The notes: generated from the letters alone by a model not told the origin. A stretch of DNA of 64,000 bases from Mycobacterium sp. Root135 (GCF_001426545.1 NZ_LMEZ01000005.1:829333-893332), one strand, 5' to 3'. Shown: positions 1 to 8,364, counted from the stretch's first letter. Translations and numbers: made by a program.

Positions 1-168
1 GTACTTGCCGCCGAGGACGCCGGACAGGCCGACGGGCGGGATGGGTTGACCGCTGTCGATCAACTGTGCCGTTCCCCCGAGGGTGAACGTGGTGGGTGCC
101 GCGATCGCGACACCTGGGACGGCGACGATCGCCGCCACCGCAACGGAACTGACCAACTGTCGTAGCAT
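1..168 (-). CDS. Exported PE-PPE-domain-type protein, N-terminal 56 residues (cut by window edge)
   Basis: Only the first 56 codons lie in the window; the gene runs off the left edge. Residues 1-24 form a signal peptide (basic LRQ, a long Val/Ala core, then AIAA). The mature start contains FTLGGT and ends VGLSGVLGGKY, which resembles the N-terminus of mycobacterial exported serine hydrolases with a PE-PPE (PF08237) domain. An AAGAAGGG ribosome-binding site lies just upstream of the ATG. The catalytic domain is out of view, so the family call is inference from the short N-terminus. Confidence 0.55.
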   Translation of the reverse strand, partial: MLRQLVSSVAVAAIVAVPGVAIAAPTTFTLGGTAQLIDSGQPIPPVGLSGVLGGKY

Positions 169-208
169 GACGACTGCCCTTCTTTGCGAACCGCAGGTGA
201 TGGGTAGG

Positions 209-248
209 CGGAAGCGGATGACTGTTTGGCGACGGAAGTCCGCTTCCG
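209..248. promoter_or_regulatory. Inverted repeat upstream of the AraC-type gene
   Basis: CGGAAGCGGA at 209-218 is mirrored perfectly by TCCGCTTCCG at 239-248, with a 20-nt spacer. A third copy of the half-site CGGAAG lies at 233-238, so 234-247 also reads as a small palindrome (GGAAG, 4 nt, CTTCC). It sits in the divergent intergenic region between the exported-protein gene (start 168) and the AraC gene (start 350), where an operator is expected. Which regulator binds is unknown. Confidence 0.4.
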
Positions 249-349
249 TTCTCAGGTCAAAGCTAAGAGGATTCGACGCCGGCGAAAATGACCGCAACTA
301 GCGACGTCAGTGACCGAAATGCGCACGCCTGCGGTGGTAATTTCACACT

Positions 350-1351
350 GTGGCGGCCCGCACTGTCGCAATCCAGCTCATCCGTGCGGCGATCGCCCCG
401 GCGTCGGCCCGGGGCCTCGACGTCGATGGCGTTCTGCGCGAAGCGGGAATCCCGGCGGGTTTGATCGGCGAGGACGCCGCCAGGGTGACCGAGGCCCAGG
501 CCGCGCGCCTGATCCAGGTTCTATGGGTCGTGACCGGTGACGAGATGGTCGGGCTGGGCGCAATGGCCATCCCGCGCGGAACGTTCCGCATGGTCACGTT
601 GGGCCTGATCCATACCCCCGATCTCCGGACGGCATTGCGGCGTTTGATCGAATTCGTCGGTATCGGAATCGGTTTCGAGGTGACGGAGCTCGCGGGCGAC
701 GCCAAGACCACCCGGATGGTCATCGCTCCGGGGGCCAGGACCCGGGCCAGTCAGGTCGTCGGGGCCATTGGGATCGTGGTGGGCCACCGGTTCGCCAGCT
801 GGCTTATCGGTCAAGCGATCCCGTTGACGTCTGTTGAACTACCAGAACCCCCGCCGCCCCACGCGGACTACCCGCCGATCTTCGGCGTCGTCCCGAACTT
901 CGACGCACCCGCGGCGGCGTTCACCTTCGACAGCGGATTTCTCAACGCGCCGGTGGTGCGCGACGAGGACGAGTTGACGGAATTCCTGCGAAACCTACCG
1001 GACGCCTTGCTGTTCCGGCAGGACTACCACCCGACCGTGTCCAGTCGCGTGCGCAGGATGGTGGAGCGCCGCCACGCCCCCGATCTGCTCACAGTGGAGG
1101 AGATCGCCAAGCCGTTGAACGTCAGCGCCCAGCATCTGCGGCGCTTGCTCCGCGACGAGGGCACGACGTTCCGTGGGATCAAGGAGGACGTCATGAGGGA
1201 CGCGGCGATCGCCGCCCTGGCGAGCGGGCGCGAGTCGACCGAGGAGCTGTCCGATCGGCTCGGATTCTCGGAGCCAAGCGCGTTCCGGCGCGCGTTCCGC
1301 CGGTGGACGGGAAGCCCGCCTGGCGCGTACCGAATTGCCAGGGGTCAGTGA
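350..1351 (+). CDS. AraC family transcriptional regulator with arabinose-binding-type N-terminal domain
   Basis: A 333-residue regulator. Residues 1-190 resemble the Arabinose_bd domain (PF12625) of the OruR/VirS-like AraC subgroup; residues about 240-330 form the paired AraC helix-turn-helix (LTVEEIAKPLNVSAQHLRRL, then ELSDRLGFSEPSAFRRAFRR and WTGSPPGAYR). This subgroup usually senses amino-acid or lipid-derived ligands and controls neighbouring catabolic genes, but no obvious target enzyme lies beside it. Its GTG start at 350 follows a region with an inverted repeat. The last 7 bases overlap the stop of the convergent MocR-type gene. The effector cannot be told from the sequence. Confidence 0.85.
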   Translation: MAARTVAIQLIRAAIAPASARGLDVDGVLREAGIPAGLIGEDAARVTEAQAARLIQVLWVVTGDEMVGLGAMAIPRGTFRMVTLGLIHTPDLRTALRRLIEFVGIGIGFEVTELAGDAKTTRMVIAPGARTRASQVVGAIGIVVGHRFASWLIGQAIPLTSVELPEPPPPHADYPPIFGVVPNFDAPAAAFTFDSGFLNAPVVRDEDELTEFLRNLPDALLFRQDYHPTVSSRVRRMVERRHAPDLLTVEEIAKPLNVSAQHLRRLLRDEGTTFRGIKEDVMRDAAIAALASGRESTEELSDRLGFSEPSAFRRAFRRWTGSPPGAYRIARGQ

Positions 1352-2751
1352 CGGAGGCTGGCCAACACCCCGCAGAGGGCGTCGACTGCCGCGGCGAACG
1401 CACTCTCCGCGGGGGTGCCGAAGCTGATCACCACGCCGTCGGGGGCGGGAACGTCCGGGCTTGCGTCCGGGTGTCGCAGCAGGCTCAGCCCGGAGAGCGC
1501 GATGCCAGCCTCACCCGCTCGCCTGATGACCTCGGGCTCCGTCCCGGCGGGCAGTGTCAGCAGCAGGTGCAGGCCCGCCGACAGGCCGCTGATGCCGACG
1601 TCGAACGGGCGCAATGCCTCGACGAGGCGGTCGCGGCGGTGTCGGTAATTTAGCCGCATTCGTCGAATGTGCTTGTCGTAGCTGCCGTTCGAGATGAAGT
1701 CGGCCATCGTCAGCTGGGTGATGGCGTTGACGTAGAACTGTTGACCGCCCGAGGCGGCCACCACCCGGTCGACCAAGCGGTCGGGCAGCGCCATCCATCC
1801 CAGCCGCAGGGCAGGTGAGAGGCTCTTGCTCGCCGATCCGAGGTAGACGACGCGATCCGGGTCGAGCCCCTGGACGGCCCCGACGGGCTGGCGGTCGTAG
1901 CGGAACTCGCCGTCGTAGTCGTCCTCCAGCAGATAGCCGCCGCTTTGGTCGGCCCACTCGACGACTGCCTTGCGTCGTGCCGGATGCAGCGGGCCGCCGT
2001 GCGGAAAGTGGTGCGCGGGGGTCAGCAGTACCGCGGTCGCGGCGGTCGCGGCCAGGTCGTCGACCACCGCCCCGTGCTCGTCGACGCCGATCGGGGTGGA
2101 CGGCACCCCCATCCCGGCGAGCGCCTCCCGAAACAGGTACAGCCCGTATGCCTCGACCGCGATGGGTCCGCCGAGTGCCCTGGCGAGGATCTCGACGCCG
2201 TGCCGGGTGCCCGCGCAGATCACTATCGACTCCGGTGAGGTGCGGACGCCGCGAACCCGGCCGAGGTACTCCGCGAGGGCTTCTCGCAGTTCCACCCGGC
2301 CGCGGGGGTCGCCCATCCGCAGTGCCTCGTGGGGCGCGGCTGACAGTGCGCGACGAGTGGAGGCCAGCCACGCAGTGCGGGGAAAGGCGCTGACGTCGGG
2401 CGAGCCGGGCATGAAGTTGTGAGTGGGCACGACGGGTGTGCCGCGCGAGCGGGTTGGCAGGGGCGTGGCCGCTGCGTCGACCACCCAGGTGCCCGCGCCT
2501 TGCCGTGAGTCCAGCCAACCCTCGGCGACCAGTTCGGCGTAGGCCTCGGCGACGGTGTTGCGGGCCAGTCCGAGATCGGATGCGAGCGTGCGCGACGGCG
2601 GAAGCGTCGTCCCCGAGGTGAGCCGGCCGGACCGTACGGCGTCTCGCAACGCGGTGGTCAGGAGTTCGCGCGCGCCGCGGGCGCCGGGAACGATGGCCTG
2701 GCGGAGGTCGAGGTGGAGGTCCCTCGAACCCGAATTGGCCCATGAAGTCAC
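1345..2751 (-). CDS. MocR/PdxR-type GntR family regulator with aminotransferase domain
   Basis: A 468-residue fusion of a GntR winged helix (residues about 15-85, LPPSRTLASDLGLARNTVAEAY) to a class I aminotransferase-like domain (about 110-465). PLP-binding signatures are present: DDYDGEFRYD near 277-286 and the Schiff-base lysine K309 in SASKSLSPALRLGW. MocR proteins bind PLP or its amino-acid adducts and usually control a divergently transcribed gene, here the AhpD-like gene 49 bp away. A GAACCAT/ATGGTTC palindrome in that gap is the likely operator. Whether it controls vitamin B6 genes is unknown; no pdx genes are nearby. Confidence 0.88.
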   Translation of the reverse strand: MTSWANSGSRDLHLDLRQAIVPGARGARELLTTALRDAVRSGRLTSGTTLPPSRTLASDLGLARNTVAEAYAELVAEGWLDSRQGAGTWVVDAAATPLPTRSRGTPVVPTHNFMPGSPDVSAFPRTAWLASTRRALSAAPHEALRMGDPRGRVELREALAEYLGRVRGVRTSPESIVICAGTRHGVEILARALGGPIAVEAYGLYLFREALAGMGVPSTPIGVDEHGAVVDDLAATAATAVLLTPAHHFPHGGPLHPARRKAVVEWADQSGGYLLEDDYDGEFRYDRQPVGAVQGLDPDRVVYLGSASKSLSPALRLGWMALPDRLVDRVVAASGGQQFYVNAITQLTMADFISNGSYDKHIRRMRLNYRHRRDRLVEALRPFDVGISGLSAGLHLLLTLPAGTEPEVIRRAGEAGIALSGLSLLRHPDASPDVPAPDGVVISFGTPAESAFAAAVDALCGVLASLRH

Positions 2752-2760
2752 TCACGAATT

Positions 2761-2778
2761 GAACCATGCGGATGGTTC
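2761..2778. promoter_or_regulatory. Candidate operator for the MocR-type regulator
   Basis: A perfect inverted repeat GAACCAT-GCGG-ATGGTTC (7-bp arms, 4-bp spacer) centred in the 49-bp gap between the divergent MocR-type and AhpD-like genes. Its position, 23 bp before the ATG at 2801, fits autoregulation plus control of the partner gene. The binding assignment is inference. Confidence 0.5.
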
Positions 2779-2800
2779 TTTCGCCGCTAGCGTGGTGGTC

Positions 2801-3271
2801 ATGACACAGACACTGGAACACCCCACCGCCATGGACCGCCTCTCGATTTACCAGGTCTCGCCCGAGCTGTACGACGCGATGATGCGGCTCTCGACCGCGT
2901 CGGCCAAGGACGTCGACCCGACCATCGGCGAGCTGATCAAGATTCGCGCCAGCCAGATCAACCACTGCGCGTTCTGCCTCGACATGCACGTCGCCGATGC
3001 CCGCAAGCGCGGGGAGACCGAGCAGCGGCTGGCGCTCGTCGCGGCGTGGGACGAGGCGGGCACGTTGTTCACCGATCGAGAGCGGGCGGCGCTGGAGCTG
3101 ACCGAGGCGATCACCGAGCTACACCACGGGCACGTCTCCGACGACGTCTACGCCAAGGCTGCCGCGGTGTTCACCGACAAGGAGCTGGCCCAGGTGATCG
3201 CGATGGCCGTCACCATCAACGCGTGGAACCGCTTCAACGTCGCGACCCGACTGAAGGCCCCGCGCCGCTGA
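2801..3271 (+). CDS. Carboxymuconolactone decarboxylase family protein (AhpD-like)
   Basis: A 156-residue all-helical protein of the AhpD/CMD family. The redox motif is intact: C56-A-F-C59 followed by H63 (NHCAFCLDMH), as in alkylhydroperoxidase AhpD, where the two cysteines cycle between dithiol and disulfide. It is likely a small peroxidase or thiol-redox protein of the cytosol. ATG at 2801 was chosen because it lies just downstream of the shared operator and begins the conserved MDRLSIYQVSP region. The pairing with a divergent MocR-type regulator suggests induction by a PLP-linked or amino-acid signal. Confidence 0.85.
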   Translation: MTQTLEHPTAMDRLSIYQVSPELYDAMMRLSTASAKDVDPTIGELIKIRASQINHCAFCLDMHVADARKRGETEQRLALVAAWDEAGTLFTDRERAALELTEAITELHHGHVSDDVYAKAAAVFTDKELAQVIAMAVTINAWNRFNVATRLKAPRR

Positions 3272-3285
3272 GGTCTCACCCCCGT

Positions 3286-3336
3286 CGATTTGTGGAGTTT
3301 TGGCGGTGCTCACCGCCGCCCAGACTCCACAAATCG
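3286..3336. repeat. Large palindromic hairpin between convergent genes, copy 1
   Basis: 13-bp perfect arms CGATTTGTGGAGT (3286-3298) and ACTCCACAAATCG (3324-3336) enclose an inner stem GGCGGTG (3302-3308)/CACCGCC (3311-3317). It fills the gap between the AhpD-like gene and wzm, which converge. A closely related element occurs at 20362-20405, again between convergent genes, so it looks like a dispersed intergenic palindrome that may act as a bidirectional terminator. Confidence 0.75.
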
Positions 3337-3342
3337 CGCGGG

Positions 3343-4173
3343 TTACACCCAGTACGGCACGCGGGAGCGGTACTGCCGCATGGCGAAGGCCGTGATGGTC
3401 CAGCCGACGATGGTCAGCACGATGACCACCACCCAGTGCCGCGGCTCCTGGTCGGCGCCCAGCAGCGGCGCACGCACGATGTCGACGTAGTGCAACAGCG
3501 GGTTGAACTCGATGACCTTGGCCCACGTGCCTGCACCCTGCTGGCGCAGCGTCTCGTCGTTCCAGATGATCGGCGTGACGTAGAAGAGCAGCTGCACCAG
3601 GCTGAACAGCAGCGGGCTGATGTCGCGGTAACGGGTGGCCAGGATGCCGAAGCACAGCGCCACCCACACGCAGTTCAGCGCGATCAGCATCAGCGCGGGG
3701 ATGAACGACAGATCCGTCCACTTCCACGGCTGCGGGAAGATGATCGCGATGATCACGAAGATGATGATGTTGTGCCCGAACAGGATGATCTGGCGCCACA
3801 CCAGCCGGTAGACGTGCACTGACAGCGGCGTCGGAAGTTGTTTGATGAGGCCCTCGTTGGCGACGAAGACGTCGGCGCCTTCGAGGATCGAGGCGTTGAT
3901 CAGGTTCCAGATGATCAGCCCGAGCGTGACGTAGGGCAGATGCTCGGCCAGCGGCAGATGGAACAGCGTCGAGTACAACCCGCCAAGGGCGACGGCCATG
4001 GTGCCGGTGGCGATGGTGATCCAGATCGGTCCGAGTACCGAGCGGCGGTAGCGCTGCTTGATGTCCTGCCACCCGAGGTGCAACCACAGCTCACGCTTGC
4101 CGAAGCCGTCCGTCAGATCGCCCCAGGCCCGGCCGAAGGTCTTCGACTGCACAGCCGCGTCGATGAAGGTCAT
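3343..4173 (-). CDS. wzm: Galactan/O-antigen ABC exporter, permease subunit (Wzm/RfbD type)
   Basis: A 276-residue ABC-2 type permease with six predicted membrane helices (for example GPIWITIATGTMAVALGGLY and IIIFVIIAIIFP). It corresponds to M. tuberculosis Rv3783 (RfbD), the membrane partner of Rv3781; together they are thought to flip lipid-linked galactan for arabinogalactan assembly. The start ATG at 4173 overlaps the glfT1 stop by 4 bp, giving translational coupling; reading upstream of it would run deep into glfT1. It is last in the minus-strand cluster, followed by a hairpin. Function comes from family and synteny. Confidence 0.9.
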   Translation of the reverse strand: MTFIDAAVQSKTFGRAWGDLTDGFGKRELWLHLGWQDIKQRYRRSVLGPIWITIATGTMAVALGGLYSTLFHLPLAEHLPYVTLGLIIWNLINASILEGADVFVANEGLIKQLPTPLSVHVYRLVWRQIILFGHNIIIFVIIAIIFPQPWKWTDLSFIPALMLIALNCVWVALCFGILATRYRDISPLLFSLVQLLFYVTPIIWNDETLRQQGAGTWAKVIEFNPLLHYVDIVRAPLLGADQEPRHWVVVIVLTIVGWTITAFAMRQYRSRVPYWV

Positions 4174-5090
4174 TGCTTGCTGAACCTCTCTCGTCTGCCC
4201 AACCGCCGCAACCGAATCCACTCCCGCAACCCGGCCGGATCGCGCTTGGTCACCAGGAAGAACCAGCCGAACCGCACCCACTCCTGGGGGATCAGCCGAC
4301 GCATGCCGGGTTGGGACTGGACGTAACCGCGGTTGCGATAGGTGAAGTAGCGCTTGGTGGCGTCGTCCGGATATTGGGTGTGCATCCGGCCGCCGAGGAT
4401 CGGCTTGAACTCGTCGGAACCCTGCGGGTGCAGATAAATCGCTTCGAGGCAGGTTCCGAACGGCAGCCCGGAGCGCACCAGTCGACGGTGAACCTCGACC
4501 TCGTCGCCGCGGATGAACAACCGAATGTCCGGCACGCCAACGGCTTCCAGCGTGGTCGCGCGAAAGAGCGCACCGTTGAACAGCGAGGCGATGCCAGGCA
4601 GCAGGTCTCCGGCAGGGTCAGATTGTCGGCTCGCCGACGCGTCGACGCGCAGTTCCTCGACCCACCTTCGCCACACCAACCCGCGGCGCAACGGGAACGC
4701 GAGCCGGGTCGGATCGGCGAGATCGCACACCATGGGCGAGACTTCGGCCAGCGAGTGTCTGGTTGCACAGTCGAGCAGCGTGCCGAGGACGTCGGCGTCC
4801 GCGGGCCGTCCGTCGTCGTCGGCCAGCCAGACCCAGTCGGCGCCAAGCGACAGTGCCTTGAGCACCCCGAGCGCGAAGCCGCCCGCCCCGCCGAGGTTGC
4901 GACGAGACCCGACGTAGGTGGTCGGAATGGGTTGGGCCGCAACCAGTTCCCTGACGCGGTCGTCGTCGTCGTTGTCGACGACGATCAGGTGGTCGGGGGC
5001 CCGGGTCTGCCCGGACACGACATCCAATGACAGGGTCAGCTCCGTCACGCGCCGGTGGGTGACCACGACGGCGATTACCACATCACTCAC
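4170..5090 (-). CDS. glfT1: Galactofuranosyltransferase GlfT1
   Basis: A 306-residue GT-A glycosyltransferase (family GT2). The nucleotide-binding start VVIAVVVTHRR and the metal-binding DDD triad at residues 91-93 (WLADDDGRP) are intact. GlfT1 adds the first galactofuranose residues from UDP-Galf to the decaprenyl-linked rhamnosyl-GlcNAc primer on the cytoplasmic face, starting the galactan that Wzm-Wzt export. It lies between wzt and wzm with 8-bp and 4-bp overlaps, exactly as in the M. tuberculosis Rv3781-Rv3783 cluster. Length matches the family (about 304 residues). Confidence 0.92.
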   Translation of the reverse strand: MSDVVIAVVVTHRRVTELTLSLDVVSGQTRAPDHLIVVDNDDDDRVRELVAAQPIPTTYVGSRRNLGGAGGFALGVLKALSLGADWVWLADDDGRPADADVLGTLLDCATRHSLAEVSPMVCDLADPTRLAFPLRRGLVWRRWVEELRVDASASRQSDPAGDLLPGIASLFNGALFRATTLEAVGVPDIRLFIRGDEVEVHRRLVRSGLPFGTCLEAIYLHPQGSDEFKPILGGRMHTQYPDDATKRYFTYRNRGYVQSQPGMRRLIPQEWVRFGWFFLVTKRDPAGLREWIRLRRLGRRERFSKQ

Positions 5091-5892
5091 GCCGGACGTC
5101 CGAGCGCTTGTTCTCCTCGATGACTTCGCGGACGTGATGGGCTGCGTCGTCGCCCTCGTAGGCGCGCACGACGTCCTCGATGCCGCCGGTCAACCTGATG
5201 GTGCCGTGGTCCACCCACATTGCGGTGTCACAGAGCTGGGCCAGGAATTCGTTGGAATGGCTTGCGAACACCAAGATCCCAGACCGGGCCACCAGATCCT
5301 GCAGCCGCGTGCGGGCCTTCTTCATGAATTCGGCGTCCACCGCGCCGATGCCCTCGTCGAGCAGCAGGATCTCCGGGTCGATGCTGGTGACGACGCCCAT
5401 CGCCAGGCGCACCCGCATGCCCGTCGAGTACGTGCGCAGCGGCATCGACAGATAGTCGCCGAGTTCGGTGAATTCGGCGATCTCGTCGACCTTGGCAGCC
5501 ATTTGTTTGCGGGTTTGCCCCAGAAACATGCCGCGGATGACGATGTTCTCGAATCCGGATATCTCCGGGTCCATGCCGACGCCGAGGTCGAACACCGGGG
5601 CCACCCGGCCCCGGACGGTTGCCGAGCCGCGGGTCGGCTCGTAGATGCCCGACAGCAAGCGCAGCAGCGTGGATTTGCCTGCGCCGTTGTGGCCGACGAG
5701 GCCGACGCGGTCGCCCATCTTCAGCGAGAGGGTGATGTCGCGGAGGGCCTCGATGACGACGACGTTGGACTCGTTGCGGCCGATCGTGCCGCCCGCCTTG
5801 CCGAGGAACGCCTTCTTCAGCGATCGCGACTTGGCGTCGAAGATCGGAAACTCGACCCACGCGTTCTGGGTCTCGATGTGAGGATCGACCAC
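5083..5892 (-). CDS. wzt: Galactan/O-antigen ABC exporter, ATP-binding subunit (Wzt/RfbE type)
   Basis: A 269-residue ABC ATPase. Walker A is GHNGAGKS (residues 67-74), the signature region reads YSTGMRVRLAMG, and Walker B is ILLLDEGIGAVD. The N-terminal 50 residues before the core are typical of Wzt-type polysaccharide exporters. There is no extra C-terminal carbohydrate-binding domain, as in Rv3781. It should pair with Wzm encoded two genes downstream. The stop of bpa lies 3 bp upstream, so the cluster is probably one transcript. Confidence 0.92.
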   Translation of the reverse strand: MVDPHIETQNAWVEFPIFDAKSRSLKKAFLGKAGGTIGRNESNVVVIEALRDITLSLKMGDRVGLVGHNGAGKSTLLRLLSGIYEPTRGSATVRGRVAPVFDLGVGMDPEISGFENIVIRGMFLGQTRKQMAAKVDEIAEFTELGDYLSMPLRTYSTGMRVRLAMGVVTSIDPEILLLDEGIGAVDAEFMKKARTRLQDLVARSGILVFASHSNEFLAQLCDTAMWVDHGTIRLTGGIEDVVRAYEGDDAAHHVREVIEENKRSDVRRE

Positions 5893-5894
5893 TG

Positions 5895-6398
5895 CTAGAG
5901 GTACTGCCCGGTTCCCGAGCTGCCCGGTCCACGCGGACCTGCAGCGCCCCCGGCGCCCGGCGGTAGCTGGCGCATCTGCTCGAGCTGCGCGCGCGCCGCC
6001 ATCTGCTGGGCGAACAGCGCCGTCTGGATGCCGTGGAACAGTCCCTCGAGCCAGCCCACGAGCTGGGCCTGCGCGATTCGCAGCTCGGCGTCCGAGGGCA
6101 GGGTGTCTTCACCGAAGGGCAGGGCGAGCCGCTCGAGTTCTTCGCGGAGTTCGGGTGCGAGACCCTCTTCGAGCTCGCGGACGCTGCGGGAGTGGATGTC
6201 GCGGAGCCGGCTCCGGCTGGCGTCGTCGAGCGGTGCCGCCCGGACTTCCTCGAGCAGCTGCTTGATCATGGTGCCGATCCGCATGACCTTGGCCGGTTGT
6301 TCGACCAGATCGCTCAGGGACTTGCCGTCGGCGTCGTCGCCCATCGCGGAGACGTCTCCGATGATCTCGATGTCGTTCTCGTCGGCGTTACTCGTCAC
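5895..6398 (-). CDS. bpa: Bacterial proteasome activator Bpa (PafE)
   Basis: Homologue of M. tuberculosis Rv3780. Bpa forms a dodecameric ATP-independent ring that opens the 20S proteasome gate and promotes degradation of unfolded or Pup-independent substrates. The hallmark C-terminal GQYL, which docks into the proteasome alpha ring, is present as the last four residues. The helical core (LVEQPAKVMRIGTMIKQLLE; AQLVGWLEGLFHGIQTALFA) is highly conserved. GTG at 6398 (MTSNADEND) is preferred because AAGGGAG sits 8 nt upstream; an in-frame ATG at 6437 lies inside the upstream gene and lacks a good site. It is embedded in the galactan-export cluster. Confidence 0.93.
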   Translation of the reverse strand: MTSNADENDIEIIGDVSAMGDDADGKSLSDLVEQPAKVMRIGTMIKQLLEEVRAAPLDDASRSRLRDIHSRSVRELEEGLAPELREELERLALPFGEDTLPSDAELRIAQAQLVGWLEGLFHGIQTALFAQQMAARAQLEQMRQLPPGAGGAAGPRGPGSSGTGQYL

Positions 6399-6417
6399 GT
6401 CTGACACTCCCTTGGAT

Positions 6418-8364
6418 CTAACGTCCCTGCCACTCATAGATGTGGTCCTCGCCGTTGTCGTAGATCAGCCTCCACGACTTCGACTTGCCTAGCGAGACTA
6501 GTCCGTCGGGCATGACGAACCCGCGTACCACCGGTGTGCTCGTGATGACGTACCTGATGTCGAGTGCGCGCACGGCCTTGGCGACCCTTGGATCGGTGTC
6601 GGCGTCGTCGGCGTAGGCCCAGAAGATGAAGCGGTTGTACCCCGGGCCCTGCTGCTGCGGGTAGTCGTAGTGCGTCCACAGTGGGTGGAGCCCGGCGACG
6701 GCGTACATCCAGGCCGTGCCGTCGGTGTTGGCGTTTCCGATGAGGGTGTCGCGGGCCCCTGGGAGGGTCGAGAGGTAGGCGAAGGCCTCGATGTCCTTGT
6801 CGTCGATGATCACCTGGTCGTACTTCTCCCCGATCAGGTGCCGGTGCCGGGGGAAGTAGTGCCAGGCCAGGCCGACGGGGACGGCGACGAGGACGACCGC
6901 GGTGACGGCGTGGACGACGCGGGTGTTCAGCCGGGGGACGACTCGGCGCAGCCCGGCCAGTGCCGCCGAGGTGATCGTGAACAGCGCGATGCCCGCCATG
7001 GGCGCGAGCAGCATCGTCACCACCGCCGAGAGCCGACGCGGATCGCTGTAGAAGAGGTCGGTGAACAGCGCGGTGACCTTGCCGACCGCACCGCCGAACG
7101 GCGCCGACGAGTGGATGATCGAGTACACCAGCACCAGCCAGATCGCGGCAGGCCACCAGATGCGCCGGATCAGCAGGATGACGAAGCCGATCGCCGCCAG
7201 CGCGATGAGCGCGTTCTGGATCGGATAGTCGTTGAGGTGTCTGGTGTGCTGGACGACGGCGTCGAACAACGCCTTCTTCTTGCCCTCGTGGGTGTCGAAC
7301 TCGTGTCCGGCGATGATCTCGGCCTGCTGAAGTACGCCGACGAATTGGGGCAGTAGGAGCACGACGGCCGGCGCGGCGACCGCGACCAGCGTGCCGAAGT
7401 CGGCGAGCCGACCACGGACCGGCCGCCAGAGCCCCTCGGCCAGCCACCACCCCGTGATGAAGAGCACCGTCACCACGCCGCCGGTGATGTGCACCGAGAA
7501 CACGCCGAGCAGCGCCAGCACGGCCAGCGGTATCCGGTCGCGGTGTCGCAACGCCGAGATGGTCAGCAGTGCGGTCGGTACGGCCAACCCGTACGCCGCC
7601 AGGTTGGGCATCGACGCGGTGTCGAACTCGACGTAGGGGACCGCGGTGAACGAGGCGGCCAACGCAGCGGCTGCAGCCGCCGAGCCCGCCGCTTGCCACT
7701 GCCCGAGGTCGCGGCTGCGCAGCAGGTGCCACGTCAGCGCCGCAGCACTGGCCGGGAACAACCACACCGCGACGGCCAGCGAGTTCAACGTGTACGCGGT
7801 CGTTGCGGCGGCCCCGGTGAGCTGGCACTGGATGGCGGCCAGGGCATGGAACGTCGACGGGTAGTAGAGCGCGTCGTGGGTTTCGACGTTGCGCAGCTCG
7901 CCCATGTGGGTGGGTGACGCCTGCCCGGTCTCGAGGATGAAGCGGACCGTGTTGGCGTGCCAGACCGAATCCCAGGTGCTGGGGATCGATTGCCAGTTCG
8001 GCATGCCGCGGATAGCTGCAAGTGTGATCAACGTCGCACCGAGGACGACGCCTGCGGCGACGACGAGCGCGGGGCCGACGGCGATCGGCTCGCCGTCGGA
8101 CGTGGTGTCGCGCCACCGCAATCGCGCAGCCTGCAAACCCGCGACGATGGCCACGACGAGGAGTAGGGCGAGAAGTGCGGTCCAAAGATCCCACGGGACG
8201 CCGACCGCGCCCATGGGAAGAATCGCCAGCGCCACGGTGCCGTAGGTCAGCGCCGGCGCCACCGCGACAGCGGTCGGCCACGTTAGCTGCGCGGCCCGGG
8301 CGACGGTTGCTCCTGGGACGATGAGCAACGTCCACGCGACTAGCACTCCGGACGCCAAGCTCAC
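6418..8364 (-). CDS. Polytopic membrane protein, Rv3779-like (GT-C-type glycosyltransferase candidate)
   Basis: About 648 residues with a dozen or more predicted membrane helices in the first 530 residues and a soluble C-terminal domain (DTLIGNANTDGTAWMYAVAG onward). By position and sequence it corresponds to M. tuberculosis Rv3779, which has been linked to polyprenyl-phosphate-sugar use in envelope glycan decoration; I recall differing proposals (phosphomannose synthesis, arabinogalactan galactosamine), so I name no reaction. GTG at 8364 is chosen because CATACT lies 6 nt upstream, a leaderless arrangement, and because it begins the conserved LASGVLVAWTLLIVPGA helix. First gene of the cluster. 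Confidence 0.8.
   Translation of the reverse strand: MSLASGVLVAWTLLIVPGATVARAAQLTWPTAVAVAPALTYGTVALAILPMGAVGVPWDLWTALLALLLVVAIVAGLQAARLRWRDTTSDGEPIAVGPALVVAAGVVLGATLITLAAIRGMPNWQSIPSTWDSVWHANTVRFILETGQASPTHMGELRNVETHDALYYPSTFHALAAIQCQLTGAAATTAYTLNSLAVAVWLFPASAAALTWHLLRSRDLGQWQAAGSAAAAAALAASFTAVPYVEFDTASMPNLAAYGLAVPTALLTISALRHRDRIPLAVLALLGVFSVHITGGVVTVLFITGWWLAEGLWRPVRGRLADFGTLVAVAAPAVVLLLPQFVGVLQQAEIIAGHEFDTHEGKKKALFDAVVQHTRHLNDYPIQNALIALAAIGFVILLIRRIWWPAAIWLVLVYSIIHSSAPFGGAVGKVTALFTDLFYSDPRRLSAVVTMLLAPMAGIALFTITSAALAGLRRVVPRLNTRVVHAVTAVVLVAVPVGLAWHYFPRHRHLIGEKYDQVIIDDKDIEAFAYLSTLPGARDTLIGNANTDGTAWMYAVAGLHPLWTHYDYPQQQGPGYNRFIFWAYADDADTDPRVAKAVRALDIRYVITSTPVVRGFVMPDGLVSLGKSKSWRLIYDNGEDHIYEWQGR

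Noticed and set aside
1511..2989. Long Arg/Pro-rich minus-strand frame over the MocR and AhpD-like genes
   Set aside because: Composition is that of a shadow frame in GC-rich DNA; both genes below it have intact family motifs.
6434..8335. A 633-codon minus frame inside the Rv3779-like gene
   Set aside because: Arg/His/Pro-rich with no hydrophobic segments; the neighbouring frame encodes clear membrane helices matching the family.
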